Shown here: positions 1-7,568 of the stretch, piece by piece
How the letters are laid out: each line of letters starts with the position of its first letter
How positions within the stretch are numbered: the stretch's first letter is position 1
Assembly: GCA_018660225.1 (NCBI GenBank)
Contig: JABJKT010000024.1
Span: forward strand, 1 to 53,368
From: Kordiimonadaceae bacterium
Lineage (GTDB): Bacteria; Pseudomonadota; Alphaproteobacteria; Sphingomonadales; Emcibacteraceae
Length of the DNA: 53,368 bases
Direction: 5' to 3'
Notes under the pieces: generated by a model
Database searches by the model: none
Seen by the model: the letters and a program-made list of their open reading frames with translations, nothing else
Told to the model about the DNA's origin: nothing
Translations under genes and position numbers: made by a program

Positions 1-250
1 CTTCCATCGAACGGCCTAAGATATATACATCCGGTATCGATAATGTAAGATCATACTGATCGGTATAATTAAGACGGTTCTCAAGATATCGTGCGAGCGA
101 TTTTTGACGCGCGTCAAGATCAACCACAGCTACATTGAAGTTTTTATTCATCAGGCTGACTATAATATGCATTGCGGTGGTAGACTTGCCGGAGCCGCCT
201 TTTTCATTTCCCACAACAATTACATGTGCCTTTTTGTTTTTTTCTGGCAT
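1..250 (-). CDS. mipZ: Division-plane positioning ATPase MipZ (partial, N-terminal 83 codons)
   Basis: The gene starts at the complement of 248-250 and runs off the left edge. The visible N-terminus carries the deviant Walker A motif NEKGGSGKST of ParA/MinD ATPases at about residues 14-23, followed by VVDLDARQ (Walker A') and an RYLENR segment. This order closely matches MipZ of Caulobacter. In the family, MipZ dimerises on ATP, forms a gradient from the ParB-bound origin and blocks FtsZ assembly near the poles. That role is from family knowledge. Only the nucleotide-binding part is visible, so another ParA-like ATPase is possible but less likely. The gene is transcribed divergently from the Bax-like gene. 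Confidence 0.82.
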   Translation of the reverse strand, partial: MPEKNKKAHVIVVGNEKGGSGKSTTAMHIIVSLMNKNFNVAVVDLDARQKSLARYLENRLNYTDQYDLTLSIPDVYILGRSME

Positions 251-370
251 TCCCTATTCCATTCCCCTCTTCTTCCAGAATAAACTAATTATTTAATAAA
301 TCTGGTATTTGAAGACTCACTATATTATTATACTAATACGAGACATTCAATTAATCCTTTTAGGAATTAT

Positions 371-1333
371 ATGGCTAGTGTAAAACGACGACAATCATCA
401 TCTTTTTTCAGAAAAGCGATAATTGCACTGGCTTTGTTGACGGGTTTTGTTTATCTCCCCCTTTATATTTCCTATGATGAAGTTAATAAAAGTAAAAATG
501 GTTTTTCCACTGTCACTTTGATTGATCACTTAAAGCTTGCTGACGGGGAGAATGTGACAAAGGCATTTGCTTCATATGGCTATAACCTTAATGAAATTAA
601 AAACGGCGACGCAGAAGTGCCTAACCTGTTTTTGGAAAAGCTTCCCCGCGAACTGACGACACTTAAAGATGCCGCCGTTCGAAAAGAGCTGTTTATTTCA
701 TCACTCCTGCCGCCGATCCTTAAAGTCAATGAGTTCATTTTATATGAAAGAAGTAAACTTCTAGAAATTGTCCGCTCCATTGAACTTAACGGCCAAGCGA
801 CAACAAATGATCTTTACTGGCTCCGCCGGAAGATGCTCCGTTACCGGATGGACAATTTCAACATTGAAGAACTTTATTCACGTATGAACATCATTCCACC
901 GTCTCTGGCGCTGACGCAGGCTGCTATTGAAACGGGTTGGGGTTCATCACGCTTTGCACAGGAAGCCAATGCCCTTTACGGACAATGGACCTGGAGCGAC
1001 GATGATGGCGTAGTGCCCCTTGGCCGCAGAGAGGGCGAAACTCACAGTGTTAAGAAATTTGAAAATTTAATCAGTGCCGTAGAAGGTTACGCTCTTAACT
1101 TAAACACTCACGAAGCTTATGCAGATTTTCGCCTTGAGCGCAGCAAATTTGCAACTCCTGAAGATATTAAAGTTTATGATCTACTTATTACTTTGATATT
1201 CTACTCTGAACAGGGTTACGAATATATTGATAATCTGAATAATATAATCAATGTCAATGGACTTGGTCAGTTTGATAATGTCAGATTAAAAAATAACTCA
1301 CTGCAGGAAATTAGATTAGACCCAGCTCCGTAA
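371..1333 (+). CDS. Bax-like membrane-anchored glucosaminidase domain protein
   Basis: This 320-residue protein has a basic N-terminus and one membrane segment at about residues 14-34, so the bulk should lie in the periplasm. The C-terminal half (about 170-300) carries the Bax / endo-beta-N-acetylglucosaminidase (GH73-like) signature: QAAIETGWGSSR with candidate catalytic Glu187, then ALYGQW and the conserved VKKFENLISAVEGYALNLNTH pattern, shown here only in part (EGYALNLNTH). The family cleaves peptidoglycan glycans; the substrate here is inferred. The start follows TAGGA spaced five bases from the ATG. The gene is divergent from mipZ, and its 3' end overlaps the convergent DUF1489 gene by 23 bases, so the two messages are antisense over that stretch. 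Confidence 0.8.
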   Translation: MASVKRRQSSSFFRKAIIALALLTGFVYLPLYISYDEVNKSKNGFSTVTLIDHLKLADGENVTKAFASYGYNLNEIKNGDAEVPNLFLEKLPRELTTLKDAAVRKELFISSLLPPILKVNEFILYERSKLLEIVRSIELNGQATTNDLYWLRRKMLRYRMDNFNIEELYSRMNIIPPSLALTQAAIETGWGSSRFAQEANALYGQWTWSDDDGVVPLGRREGETHSVKKFENLISAVEGYALNLNTHEAYADFRLERSKFATPEDIKVYDLLITLIFYSEQGYEYIDNLNNIINVNGLGQFDNVRLKNNSLQEIRLDPAP

Positions 1334-1730
1334 GCTCATTTCTAAGCTCTACAGGAATATCCTTTAAAGCACTGTTGTCAGGCAAGTCATTTGGTATTGA
1401 GCTTTGTTCGAAATAACGCCAACCCTGAAATGCACGTCTTGGTTGGCTTTCTGTCAGATGGATCTTCTTATCCATTTTAATCATACATTTTGTACCCTGC
1501 TCTGTCTTTATATCTTCCAGACCGATGATACGTTGACGCACAAGAACGAAGCCCTTAATGACCCAGTAGAGCGAACCACCATCAATTACTTCGCTCGCCC
1601 TTCGCGGTTTAAATCTTGTAATATGAAAATTATAATCAAGACCTTTATTTCTTGGATCATTGCTACGGGCATTGATCAAGTGTTCAACACTTTCAATTCC
1701 CACACATAATTTAATCAAATGAACGGTCAT
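1311..1730 (-). CDS. DUF1489 family protein
   Basis: This 139-residue protein starts MTVHLIKLCVG and contains HITRFKPRR, DGGSLYWVIKGFVLVRQRI and PRRAFQGWRY. Together these define DUF1489, a family found essentially in Alphaproteobacteria and without an established function. No signal peptide or membrane segment is seen, so it is probably cytoplasmic. It lies three bases downstream of the mgtE stop codon and is almost certainly co-transcribed with it. Its stop codon lies inside the end of the convergent Bax-like gene. The family call is firm; no biochemical role can be read from the sequence. Confidence 0.85.
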   Translation of the reverse strand: MTVHLIKLCVGIESVEHLINARSNDPRNKGLDYNFHITRFKPRRASEVIDGGSLYWVIKGFVLVRQRIIGLEDIKTEQGTKCMIKMDKKIHLTESQPRRAFQGWRYFEQSSIPNDLPDNSALKDIPVELRNELTELGLI

Positions 1731-1733
1731 ATT

Positions 1734-3128
1734 TTAAAGAAGCACCACCGCCGCCAACCCAAGAAAAGAGAAAAAACCAATAACATCTGTGATCGTTGTC
1801 ACAAAAATACTACTGGCCAGAGCCGGATCGATATCCATTTTATCAAGAAAGATTGGAATAAGAATTCCTGCGAGACCAGCCATGATTATATTAACGACCA
1901 TCGCCGTTCCCATCACACCACCCAAGGCCATGTTATCAAACCATAGCCAGGCAAGAACACCAATTATCAAAGCAAGAATTATTCCATTAACCAACGCAAT
2001 TGAAAACTCGCGAAATACAATTCTTTTTACATTTGACGATGTGAGTTCGCGCGTGGCAATCGCCCGCACAGTAACCGTTAGGGTTTGCGTTCCTGCATTG
2101 CCCCCCATTGATGCAACAATAGGCATCAATACGGCTAGCGCCACCATTTGCTGGATGCTCGCATCAAATAAAGCAATTACCATTGATGCAAGTATCGCCG
2201 TTGCCAAGTTTATTATCAGCCATATCACTCTGTTCTTGGACGCTTCAAAAACGCTTTCCGCAATATCCGTTTCACGAATACCTGACATCAACATTAAATC
2301 TTCTTCGGCTTCTTCCTCGATCACGTCGACGACATCGTCAACGGTAATCATACCAATCAGCCGGCCATCATTATCAATCACACCCATGGATGTCATGTCA
2401 TATTGACGGAATAAATATGCTACTTCCTCCTGATCCATTTCAACGGGGACCAGTTTAGGGTCTTCTTCCATAATATCTTTGATCAGAGCGTCGCGGTCAC
2501 TGCGAATGATTTTATTCAGTGCCGCCGTACCGATAGGATGGTGCATAGGATTAACTACGAAAATCTCATGAAAATCATCGGGTAAATCATCATCATTTCT
2601 AAAAAATTCAATGACGGCGCCAATGGTCCATTCTCCCGGTACCGACACCAGATTTCTTTGCAGAAGCCTACCAGCACTATCTTCAGGATAAGAAAGTCCC
2701 TCTTCGATGACCAGCCTGTCTTCGTCCGGCAGCGCATCAATAATTTTACGCTGCTCTTCTTCGTCCATATCTTCAAGGACATGAACCGCATCATCACTTT
2801 CCATTTGCGTGATCGCGCGGGCGACATCCTCATCGTCCATTTCGGTGATCACATCATCAAGCGTACTATCATCAAGTTCGGAAAGAACATCCGGTTCCAT
2901 TTCCGAACCGATAAAAGATGTAAGAAGCCGGCGATCATTATCATCAAGCTGCTCGAATATGTCAGCAACGTCGGCGCTATGGAGGGGCTCTAAAAGAAAA
3001 TCAAGCTGTTCTTTATCTTTAATTTCAAGCGCGTAAATTACCTCTGCCACGAGTTCGGGTGAAACCGGCAACACTTCGTCGAGATGGCTTTCATTTTCAG
3101 CAGCATTATTTTCGCTTGATAATGTCAT
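1734..3128 (-). CDS. mgtE: Magnesium transporter MgtE
   Basis: This 464-residue protein has the full MgtE plan: an acidic N domain of helical repeats (about 30-135, with many Asp/Glu that bind Mg2+ as a sensor), a pair of CBS domains (about 140-260), a plug helix and five membrane helices (about 290-464) with the MGGNAGTQTLTV pore signature. MgtE is a Mg2+-selective inner-membrane channel gated by cytoplasmic Mg2+. Length and domain order are typical. It is first in a two-gene unit with DUF1489. A promoter-like sequence lies at 3153-3181. No Mg2+ riboswitch was recognised in the short leader. Confidence 0.95.
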   Translation of the reverse strand: MTLSSENNAAENESHLDEVLPVSPELVAEVIYALEIKDKEQLDFLLEPLHSADVADIFEQLDDNDRRLLTSFIGSEMEPDVLSELDDSTLDDVITEMDDEDVARAITQMESDDAVHVLEDMDEEEQRKIIDALPDEDRLVIEEGLSYPEDSAGRLLQRNLVSVPGEWTIGAVIEFFRNDDDLPDDFHEIFVVNPMHHPIGTAALNKIIRSDRDALIKDIMEEDPKLVPVEMDQEEVAYLFRQYDMTSMGVIDNDGRLIGMITVDDVVDVIEEEAEEDLMLMSGIRETDIAESVFEASKNRVIWLIINLATAILASMVIALFDASIQQMVALAVLMPIVASMGGNAGTQTLTVTVRAIATRELTSSNVKRIVFREFSIALVNGIILALIIGVLAWLWFDNMALGGVMGTAMVVNIIMAGLAGILIPIFLDKMDIDPALASSIFVTTITDVIGFFSFLGLAAVVLL

Positions 3129-3152
3129 TATACTTCCCTGATCCTAACTAAT

Positions 3153-3181
3153 TTTATCCACTTAAAATCTTTTGAGGTCAA
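3153..3181 (-). promoter_or_regulatory. Putative promoter for mgtE-DUF1489
   Basis: On the minus strand a TTGACC box (complement of 3176-3181) is followed after 17 bases by GATAAA (complement of 3153-3158). The -35 box fits the alphaproteobacterial preference for TTGAC; the -10 box is only a partial match. It lies about 25 bases upstream of the mgtE start, which would give a very short leader. Confidence 0.4.
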
Positions 3182-3265
3182 GAGCTTAAATTAACTGATT
3201 GCGGCTTAAGAGAGTAAAAACTTAAGAGTTGCGCAATATAACTTTAGGGAATACACTTTACTCAC

Positions 3266-3271
3266 TATAAT
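3266..3271 (+). promoter_or_regulatory. Putative -10 box for the DUF3015-like gene
   Basis: A perfect TATAAT lies about 50 bases upstream of the DUF3015-like start. No convincing -35 box is visible at 16-18 bases (TTTAGG is the nearest), so this is a weak call. The surrounding 3129-3319 intergenic region is AT-rich and holds the divergent mgtE promoter candidate. Confidence 0.35.
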
Positions 3272-3319
3272 TTAACATATTAAGTTTTTATCAAACACAC
3301 AAACAAAGGGGTATTAGAC

Positions 3320-3814
3320 ATGCTTAAAAAATTAATCATATTTTTGAGTTTTAGTATTATAGCAGTATCATCAACAGCCCAATCCCAGGAATTAAATGCT
3401 TGGAAGCATTGTGGTATCGGTGCGATGGTTTTTGGCGATAAAGAAGTTGGCGCAATTATTTCAAATATCATTTGGGACCTTGGAACGACAGCTTTAACAT
3501 CGAAAGTTTCATCACCTGAATCGTGTGAAGGTGGCGCTGCAATGACGGCCATGTTCATCAACGAATCATATGATAAACTTGCTGAAGAAACAGCATCTGG
3601 TAAAGGTGAGCACATCACTGCAATGATGGATATCTTGCAATGTGACGCTTCTTCAAGAAATGAATTCGTTACAGTTATTCGTGCTGATTTTTCAACTGCA
3701 TTAGCAAAAGATGAAACAGCTTCAATGGATAGAACTGCTAGAGCAGAACAATATTTTAATATTGTAGACAATCACTTTAAAACAGACTTTAAATCACATT
3801 GTAACGCAATATAA
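3320..3814 (+). CDS. Secreted Cys-rich DUF3015-like protein
   Basis: This 164-residue protein has a clear Sec signal peptide (lysines, a hydrophobic stretch, then AQS near residue 23), so it is exported. Four cysteines remain in the mature part, in HCGIGAMVF, PESCEGG, LQCDAS and SHCNAI, which could form two disulfides in the periplasm. The CGIGAM start and the NIIWDLGTT segment resemble DUF3015, a family of unknown function often found beside DUF4105 genes, as here. A good ribosome site (AAGGGG, eight bases from ATG) supports the start. The family assignment is from memory of the motifs and is only moderately sure. A terminator hairpin follows 16 bases after the stop. Confidence 0.6.
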   Translation: MLKKLIIFLSFSIIAVSSTAQSQELNAWKHCGIGAMVFGDKEVGAIISNIIWDLGTTALTSKVSSPESCEGGAAMTAMFINESYDKLAEETASGKGEHITAMMDILQCDASSRNEFVTVIRADFSTALAKDETASMDRTARAEQYFNIVDNHFKTDFKSHCNAI

Positions 3815-3830
3815 AATTACCAACCATAAT

Positions 3831-3858
3831 TAGGGGGCTAGCGTGCCCCCTATTTTAT
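3831..3858 (+). terminator. Intrinsic terminator or attenuator between the DUF3015-like and DUF4105 genes
   Basis: A perfect 8-bp stem, TAGGGGGC (3831-3838) pairing with GCCCCCTA (3845-3852), encloses a six-base loop and is followed by a T-rich run. It lies 16 bases after the first gene's stop and only about 20 bases before the GTG of the next gene. It therefore probably ends most first-gene transcripts and limits readthrough into the second gene. Confidence 0.8.
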
Positions 3859-3876
3859 AGGAAATGCAGGTATTTA

Positions 3877-5781
3877 GTGTCTAAGTTAAAAATATACTTC
3901 ATTATTTTTTTATCGGTCATTTTCTTTAATTCCAACAAACTATTTAGCCAAGAAGCCAATCAGATTGAAACCTTAATCAGACAATCTGAAGCCAAGCAAT
4001 TATCATTTTCAAAAGAATGGCATAAGCTATTACACTATAAATCTTCCAAATCCAAAGTTATCAGCGACGTTAAGTCTGCTGATTTCTTTCTAAACAATAA
4101 CGGAAGATTTGACAGCAATGCAGAACTAAATGACACCATTAAAGCAATGCTTGATCAAAAGGCGGCAGGTAATAATCACGCCCAGTGCCGTTTCCCAGCC
4201 CGTTTCAAATGGTTAAAAAACAACCTTACCTGGCCCGAGGATAATCTTTTTGATGGCTCCTTTTGTACAGATTATAATAAGTGGAAAATGGATGATGACA
4301 TTAAAAGTATCAGTCTTATTTTTGCATCAGGACATTTAAGTAATCCCGCTTCATTTTATGGTCATATACTGTTAAAGTTTAACAGCAAAAATGAGCAGAA
4401 TGAACTTTCCCTGCTAGACACAAGCTTAAATTATGGCGCTGTTCCACCAGATAATGAGAACGCATTAGTTTATGTAATTAAAGGCCTTACAGGGGGCTAT
4501 AATGCCTCTTTTACAAATCAACAGTTCTACCGGTATAATCATACATATGCGGAAAATGACTTACGGGATTTATGGAATTATGAATTAGACCTTTCTCAAA
4601 ATCAAATAGCCCTACTTGTTGATCATTCGTGGGAGTTGCTCGGCCAAGAGTTCACATATTATTTTTTAAAGCAAAATTGTGGATACAAAATGGCTGAACT
4701 CCTGAATTTGGTAATTGATAAACCCTTATTGCCGTCGGTAAAAAACTGGGCAATGCCGTCAGACATATTAACGAGCCTTGCTGACGAAAGGAAGCATGGC
4801 AAAAAATTAATAAAAAATATAACCATTATTAAATCAAGGCAAAATTCATTCAGAGATAAATTTGTATTACTAACGAATACGGAGAAAAAAGCCGTTTCAA
4901 ACTTCATTCTAAACAATGATTTAGAAAATTTACCGTCCGTGCTGGAAAATGAAATAAATTCGAATAAAAAAGTTATCGACACATTGCTTGATTATTATGC
5001 TTTTTCATTAACAAAAAAGAACGCCGATCCTAAAAGCATTGAAACAAGAAGAAGAGCTATATTATTAAGTCGACTAAAATTAGATACTAAAGATATAGAA
5101 TGGCCTAGTAGCTCCCCAAAACCACCTCCACATAAAAGCCAAAACTCAAGCATGTTACAAACAAGTATCGTGCATAATGACAAATTGGGTACAGGCGTAG
5201 AATTGCGTTTTCGGGGTGCTTATTATGACTATCTTTCGAACAATTCCGGGCGTTCACCGTTCACTCAAATGTCGATGATTGATTTAACAATGGTGCATCA
5301 ACAAAATAAAATATCACTTAAGAAACTTGATTTAATTCACGTAGAAACCTTAAATATTTCTCCTACAAATTTACCAGAAGATAAGGCATTTGCATGGAAA
5401 GTTAAAGCGGGTGTAAAGAAACAGAACCTAAGCTGCGATGGCTGCCTGCATGGGTATCTATCTGGTGGTATCGGCAAAGGGTACTTAGTGAACAATAATT
5501 CTGCCGTTTATGGAATGGTGACAGGTGAAGTAAGTGCCTTCGGTGAAAAAACATTAGAGTTAAATACTGGCCTTACAGCAGGATTTATAACAGGTTATGA
5601 TGATTGGTGGAAAAGTCATGTTGAACTAGGTTTTCAAAAATCAGTGACCAGCAGCCAAAAAATAAGAAAATTCATTTCCTGGGAAAACCGTTTCTCGAAT
5701 TCAAAATGGTGGGATATTCGTTTAAAAATTGAATATGACAAAGCAACAGAATTTAAAATTAGTGCCGGATATTACTGGTAA
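3877..5781 (+). CDS. DUF4105 (Lnb N-terminal periplasmic domain) exported protein
   Basis: The 634-residue product has a signal peptide ending near residue 25. Residues about 140-290 match the Lnb N-terminal periplasmic domain (DUF4105): SFYGHILLKF with conserved His163 and KQNCGYKMAELL with Cys268. The spacing of these two residues suggests a permuted papain/NlpC-like cysteine active site (inference). The C-terminal third (about 420-634) is rich in alternating aromatic and polar residues and ends in YYW, which looks like an outer-membrane beta-barrel end. The start is GTG, with GCAGG six bases upstream; the nearer ATG at 3864 is out of frame. The substrate is unknown. The gene follows a DUF3015-like gene across a terminator. 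Confidence 0.8.
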   Translation: MSKLKIYFIIFLSVIFFNSNKLFSQEANQIETLIRQSEAKQLSFSKEWHKLLHYKSSKSKVISDVKSADFFLNNNGRFDSNAELNDTIKAMLDQKAAGNNHAQCRFPARFKWLKNNLTWPEDNLFDGSFCTDYNKWKMDDDIKSISLIFASGHLSNPASFYGHILLKFNSKNEQNELSLLDTSLNYGAVPPDNENALVYVIKGLTGGYNASFTNQQFYRYNHTYAENDLRDLWNYELDLSQNQIALLVDHSWELLGQEFTYYFLKQNCGYKMAELLNLVIDKPLLPSVKNWAMPSDILTSLADERKHGKKLIKNITIIKSRQNSFRDKFVLLTNTEKKAVSNFILNNDLENLPSVLENEINSNKKVIDTLLDYYAFSLTKKNADPKSIETRRRAILLSRLKLDTKDIEWPSSSPKPPPHKSQNSSMLQTSIVHNDKLGTGVELRFRGAYYDYLSNNSGRSPFTQMSMIDLTMVHQQNKISLKKLDLIHVETLNISPTNLPEDKAFAWKVKAGVKKQNLSCDGCLHGYLSGGIGKGYLVNNNSAVYGMVTGEVSAFGEKTLELNTGLTAGFITGYDDWWKSHVELGFQKSVTSSQKIRKFISWENRFSNSKWWDIRLKIEYDKATEFKISAGYYW

Positions 5782-5812
5782 AAAATATCAGCCGCTTTAT
5801 TTCGTCTTCCTT

Positions 5813-6367
5813 TCATCGAAGTATAGCAGCTATCAGTTCCCCATCATTCACTATTTTTTCGACAATCCGCTCTAGAATACTGCGAAGCTGTGAATTATTT
5901 GTGGCTTCGTTTGAGGAAAAAGGTACCGTTCTGTCTTCGGAATTTGAATATGTGCGAATGAAGCCTTTGCTACTCACATCAACCTTCATCCTTGATTTGG
6001 TTTCAACATATGTTGAAACAAGGCTGCCGTCTCTGAAGTAACTTAAATCCTCAAGCGTAACCCGCATCTGCACAGCATTTGGATTATTTGCACCGCCCAC
6101 GTTAAAACCTTGTTTTGAATAACTATCAACAAGAGCAACGCCTATGAGCTGCGCTAGGTCCTGACTTGTTATAATTTGACTACGTTCATCGATTTTACCA
6201 ATGACCCCGGACGGACGAGCATCATCAACAGTAATAGAAAGGGCAACGCCATTGCCAATATTAGAACTTTCGACATTGGGATAAATTTCTATTCTCGCAT
6301 CCTGCGAAGTCGTGGCACAGGCCGGTAACAAAGCGATTAATATAAGTGCAAATATTTTTTTCATCAT
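5813..6367 (-). CDS. YajG-like lipoprotein
   Basis: This 184-residue protein has a lipoprotein signal peptide with the lipobox LPAC (Cys about residue 16), so it should be lipidated and attached to the envelope. The mature part (VALSITVDDARPSGVIGKID, then an LTSQDLAQ-like helix and the repeat-free C-terminal helix) resembles the YajG family (E. coli 192 residues), whose function is unknown. It overlaps the upstream DUF1330 gene by four bases (ATGA), so translation is coupled. Two consecutive ATG codons are possible starts; the second (6364) has the better spacing to GAGGG. It is the last gene of the exported-peptidase cluster. Confidence 0.7.
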   Translation of the reverse strand: MMKKIFALILIALLPACATTSQDARIEIYPNVESSNIGNGVALSITVDDARPSGVIGKIDERSQIITSQDLAQLIGVALVDSYSKQGFNVGGANNPNAVQMRVTLEDLSYFRDGSLVSTYVETKSRMKVDVSSKGFIRTYSNSEDRTVPFSSNEATNNSQLRSILERIVEKIVNDGELIAAILR

Positions 6368-6651
6368 TTTCCCTCAACAATTACAGTATGGCCGGTGCTA
6401 CACGAATGTCTTATGGCTTTTATCGGCGCATATTCGTCGCCGTCATACATGGCTTTTGCCGTTTCCATATCCGGATATTCAATAACAACGAGCCTTGTTG
6501 GCTTCCAGTCCCCGTCCATTATTTCAAACGGTCCGCCGCGCACATGATATTTTCCGCCGTACTTTTCAACAAGTGGCCCGGCCTGTTCCATATAGGTTTT
6601 ATATTTTTCTGGATCGTGAATATCCACATCTAGTATTAAATAGGCGCTCAT
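6364..6651 (-). CDS. DUF1330 domain protein
   Basis: This 95-residue protein is entirely DUF1330, a small ferredoxin-like dimeric alpha/beta fold. Motifs seen are YLILDVDIHDPEKY, YGGKYHVRGG and RLVVIEYPDMETAKAMY. No signal peptide is present, so it is cytoplasmic, unlike its exported neighbours. The family is functionally uncharacterised. It overlaps the M55 peptidase stop by one base (TAATG) and the YajG-like start by four, so it sits tightly inside one operon. Confidence 0.88.
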   Translation of the reverse strand: MSAYLILDVDIHDPEKYKTYMEQAGPLVEKYGGKYHVRGGPFEIMDGDWKPTRLVVIEYPDMETAKAMYDGDEYAPIKAIRHSCSTGHTVIVEGK

Positions 6652-7547
6652 TATGGTGAAAGCTCCAGGCTATATCCTGTGATAAATGTCGCAACTGTTG
6701 AGATATCAATCATATTAGGACCAACATAACGAATAGTATGGCTATCAATACGCTCAAATTGCGGCAGATAGTCAAGCATCTCACTTACCCGGTAATTCTT
6801 AAAGCTCATATCCATGGTGATCGGACCTTCAAGTTTTAATGGCTTGAAATCTTCGATACGGCCAATAGCCGCCTTAACTTTTTCAGCAATAAGTCTCTTG
6901 GATGCCTCAGGATGAAGCGATTTTCCGGAATGGAAACTATAAGCCCACTTCACTATAGCCCCCTCAATATCGCCAATACCGTCCTGCGCCTCTGTTACGG
7001 CGGCCTCATCGCCGGATATCATAATAATCGGAACGCCATATTCTCCAGCGATCGCGGCATTGAAATAACTTTCACCGGCAACCACACCATTAAGTTTTAG
7101 ACCAGTAAGAGACGCGCTTGATTTTGTATGGGCGCGAACACCGGACATATAATTGGTGCTTGAATGATAGCCAATATAAATAGCGCCATCAAAGCCACCC
7201 TCTTCAATGCCCTGCATCATGCCAAGCTTGCGTGGCCAAGAACGGATCACTTTTACATTTTCAGGAAACTTTTCTATCAGCAAGTTTTGACCATTGCCGT
7301 GACTATCCGCGACCAGAACTTCAGTAGCTCCCGCTTCAAACGCCGCTTCAACGGCGGCCACTGCCTCAGCCGTGGCAAATTCACGGAAACGTTGATATTC
7401 AAATCCGCCGGTGCCTAGCTGCGCATCCGTTACCGCGCCCGCTATCCCTTCAAGATCAACGGAAATATGAATTTTAAGCCCGTCATCCTGCGCTAGTGCC
7501 AAAGATGATGACAAAGTAAATATTATTGCTGCAATTATTTTTTTCAT
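6651..7547 (-). CDS. Exported M55-family D-aminopeptidase (DppA-like)
   Basis: The 298-residue protein has a Sec signal peptide (MKKIIAAIIF...ALAQ), then the M55 fold. Zinc-ligand motifs are SVDLEGIAG (Asp and Glu), VADSHGNGQN (His), IGYHSS (His), and a downstream ISGDEAAV segment. M55 enzymes such as Bacillus DppA release D-amino acids from D-Ala-D-Ala or D-Ala-Gly-Gly. Export here points to periplasmic action on peptidoglycan peptides or environmental D-peptides (inference). It lies 21 bases after the second M19 dipeptidase gene, in the same operon, which supports a joint role in dipeptide hydrolysis. Confidence 0.85.
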   Translation of the reverse strand: MKKIIAAIIFTLSSSLALAQDDGLKIHISVDLEGIAGAVTDAQLGTGGFEYQRFREFATAEAVAAVEAAFEAGATEVLVADSHGNGQNLLIEKFPENVKVIRSWPRKLGMMQGIEEGGFDGAIYIGYHSSTNYMSGVRAHTKSSASLTGLKLNGVVAGESYFNAAIAGEYGVPIIMISGDEAAVTEAQDGIGDIEGAIVKWAYSFHSGKSLHPEASKRLIAEKVKAAIGRIEDFKPLKLEGPITMDMSFKNYRVSEMLDYLPQFERIDSHTIRYVGPNMIDISTVATFITGYSLELSP

Positions 7548-7568
7548 TTCTAATCCCTCTTAATTAAT

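Noticed and set aside
1789-2406. 205-residue open frame on the plus strand opposite mgtE
   Set aside because: It lies wholly antisense to a clearly coding gene, has Ile/Thr/Ser-rich low-complexity composition typical of a shadow frame, and has no ribosome site.
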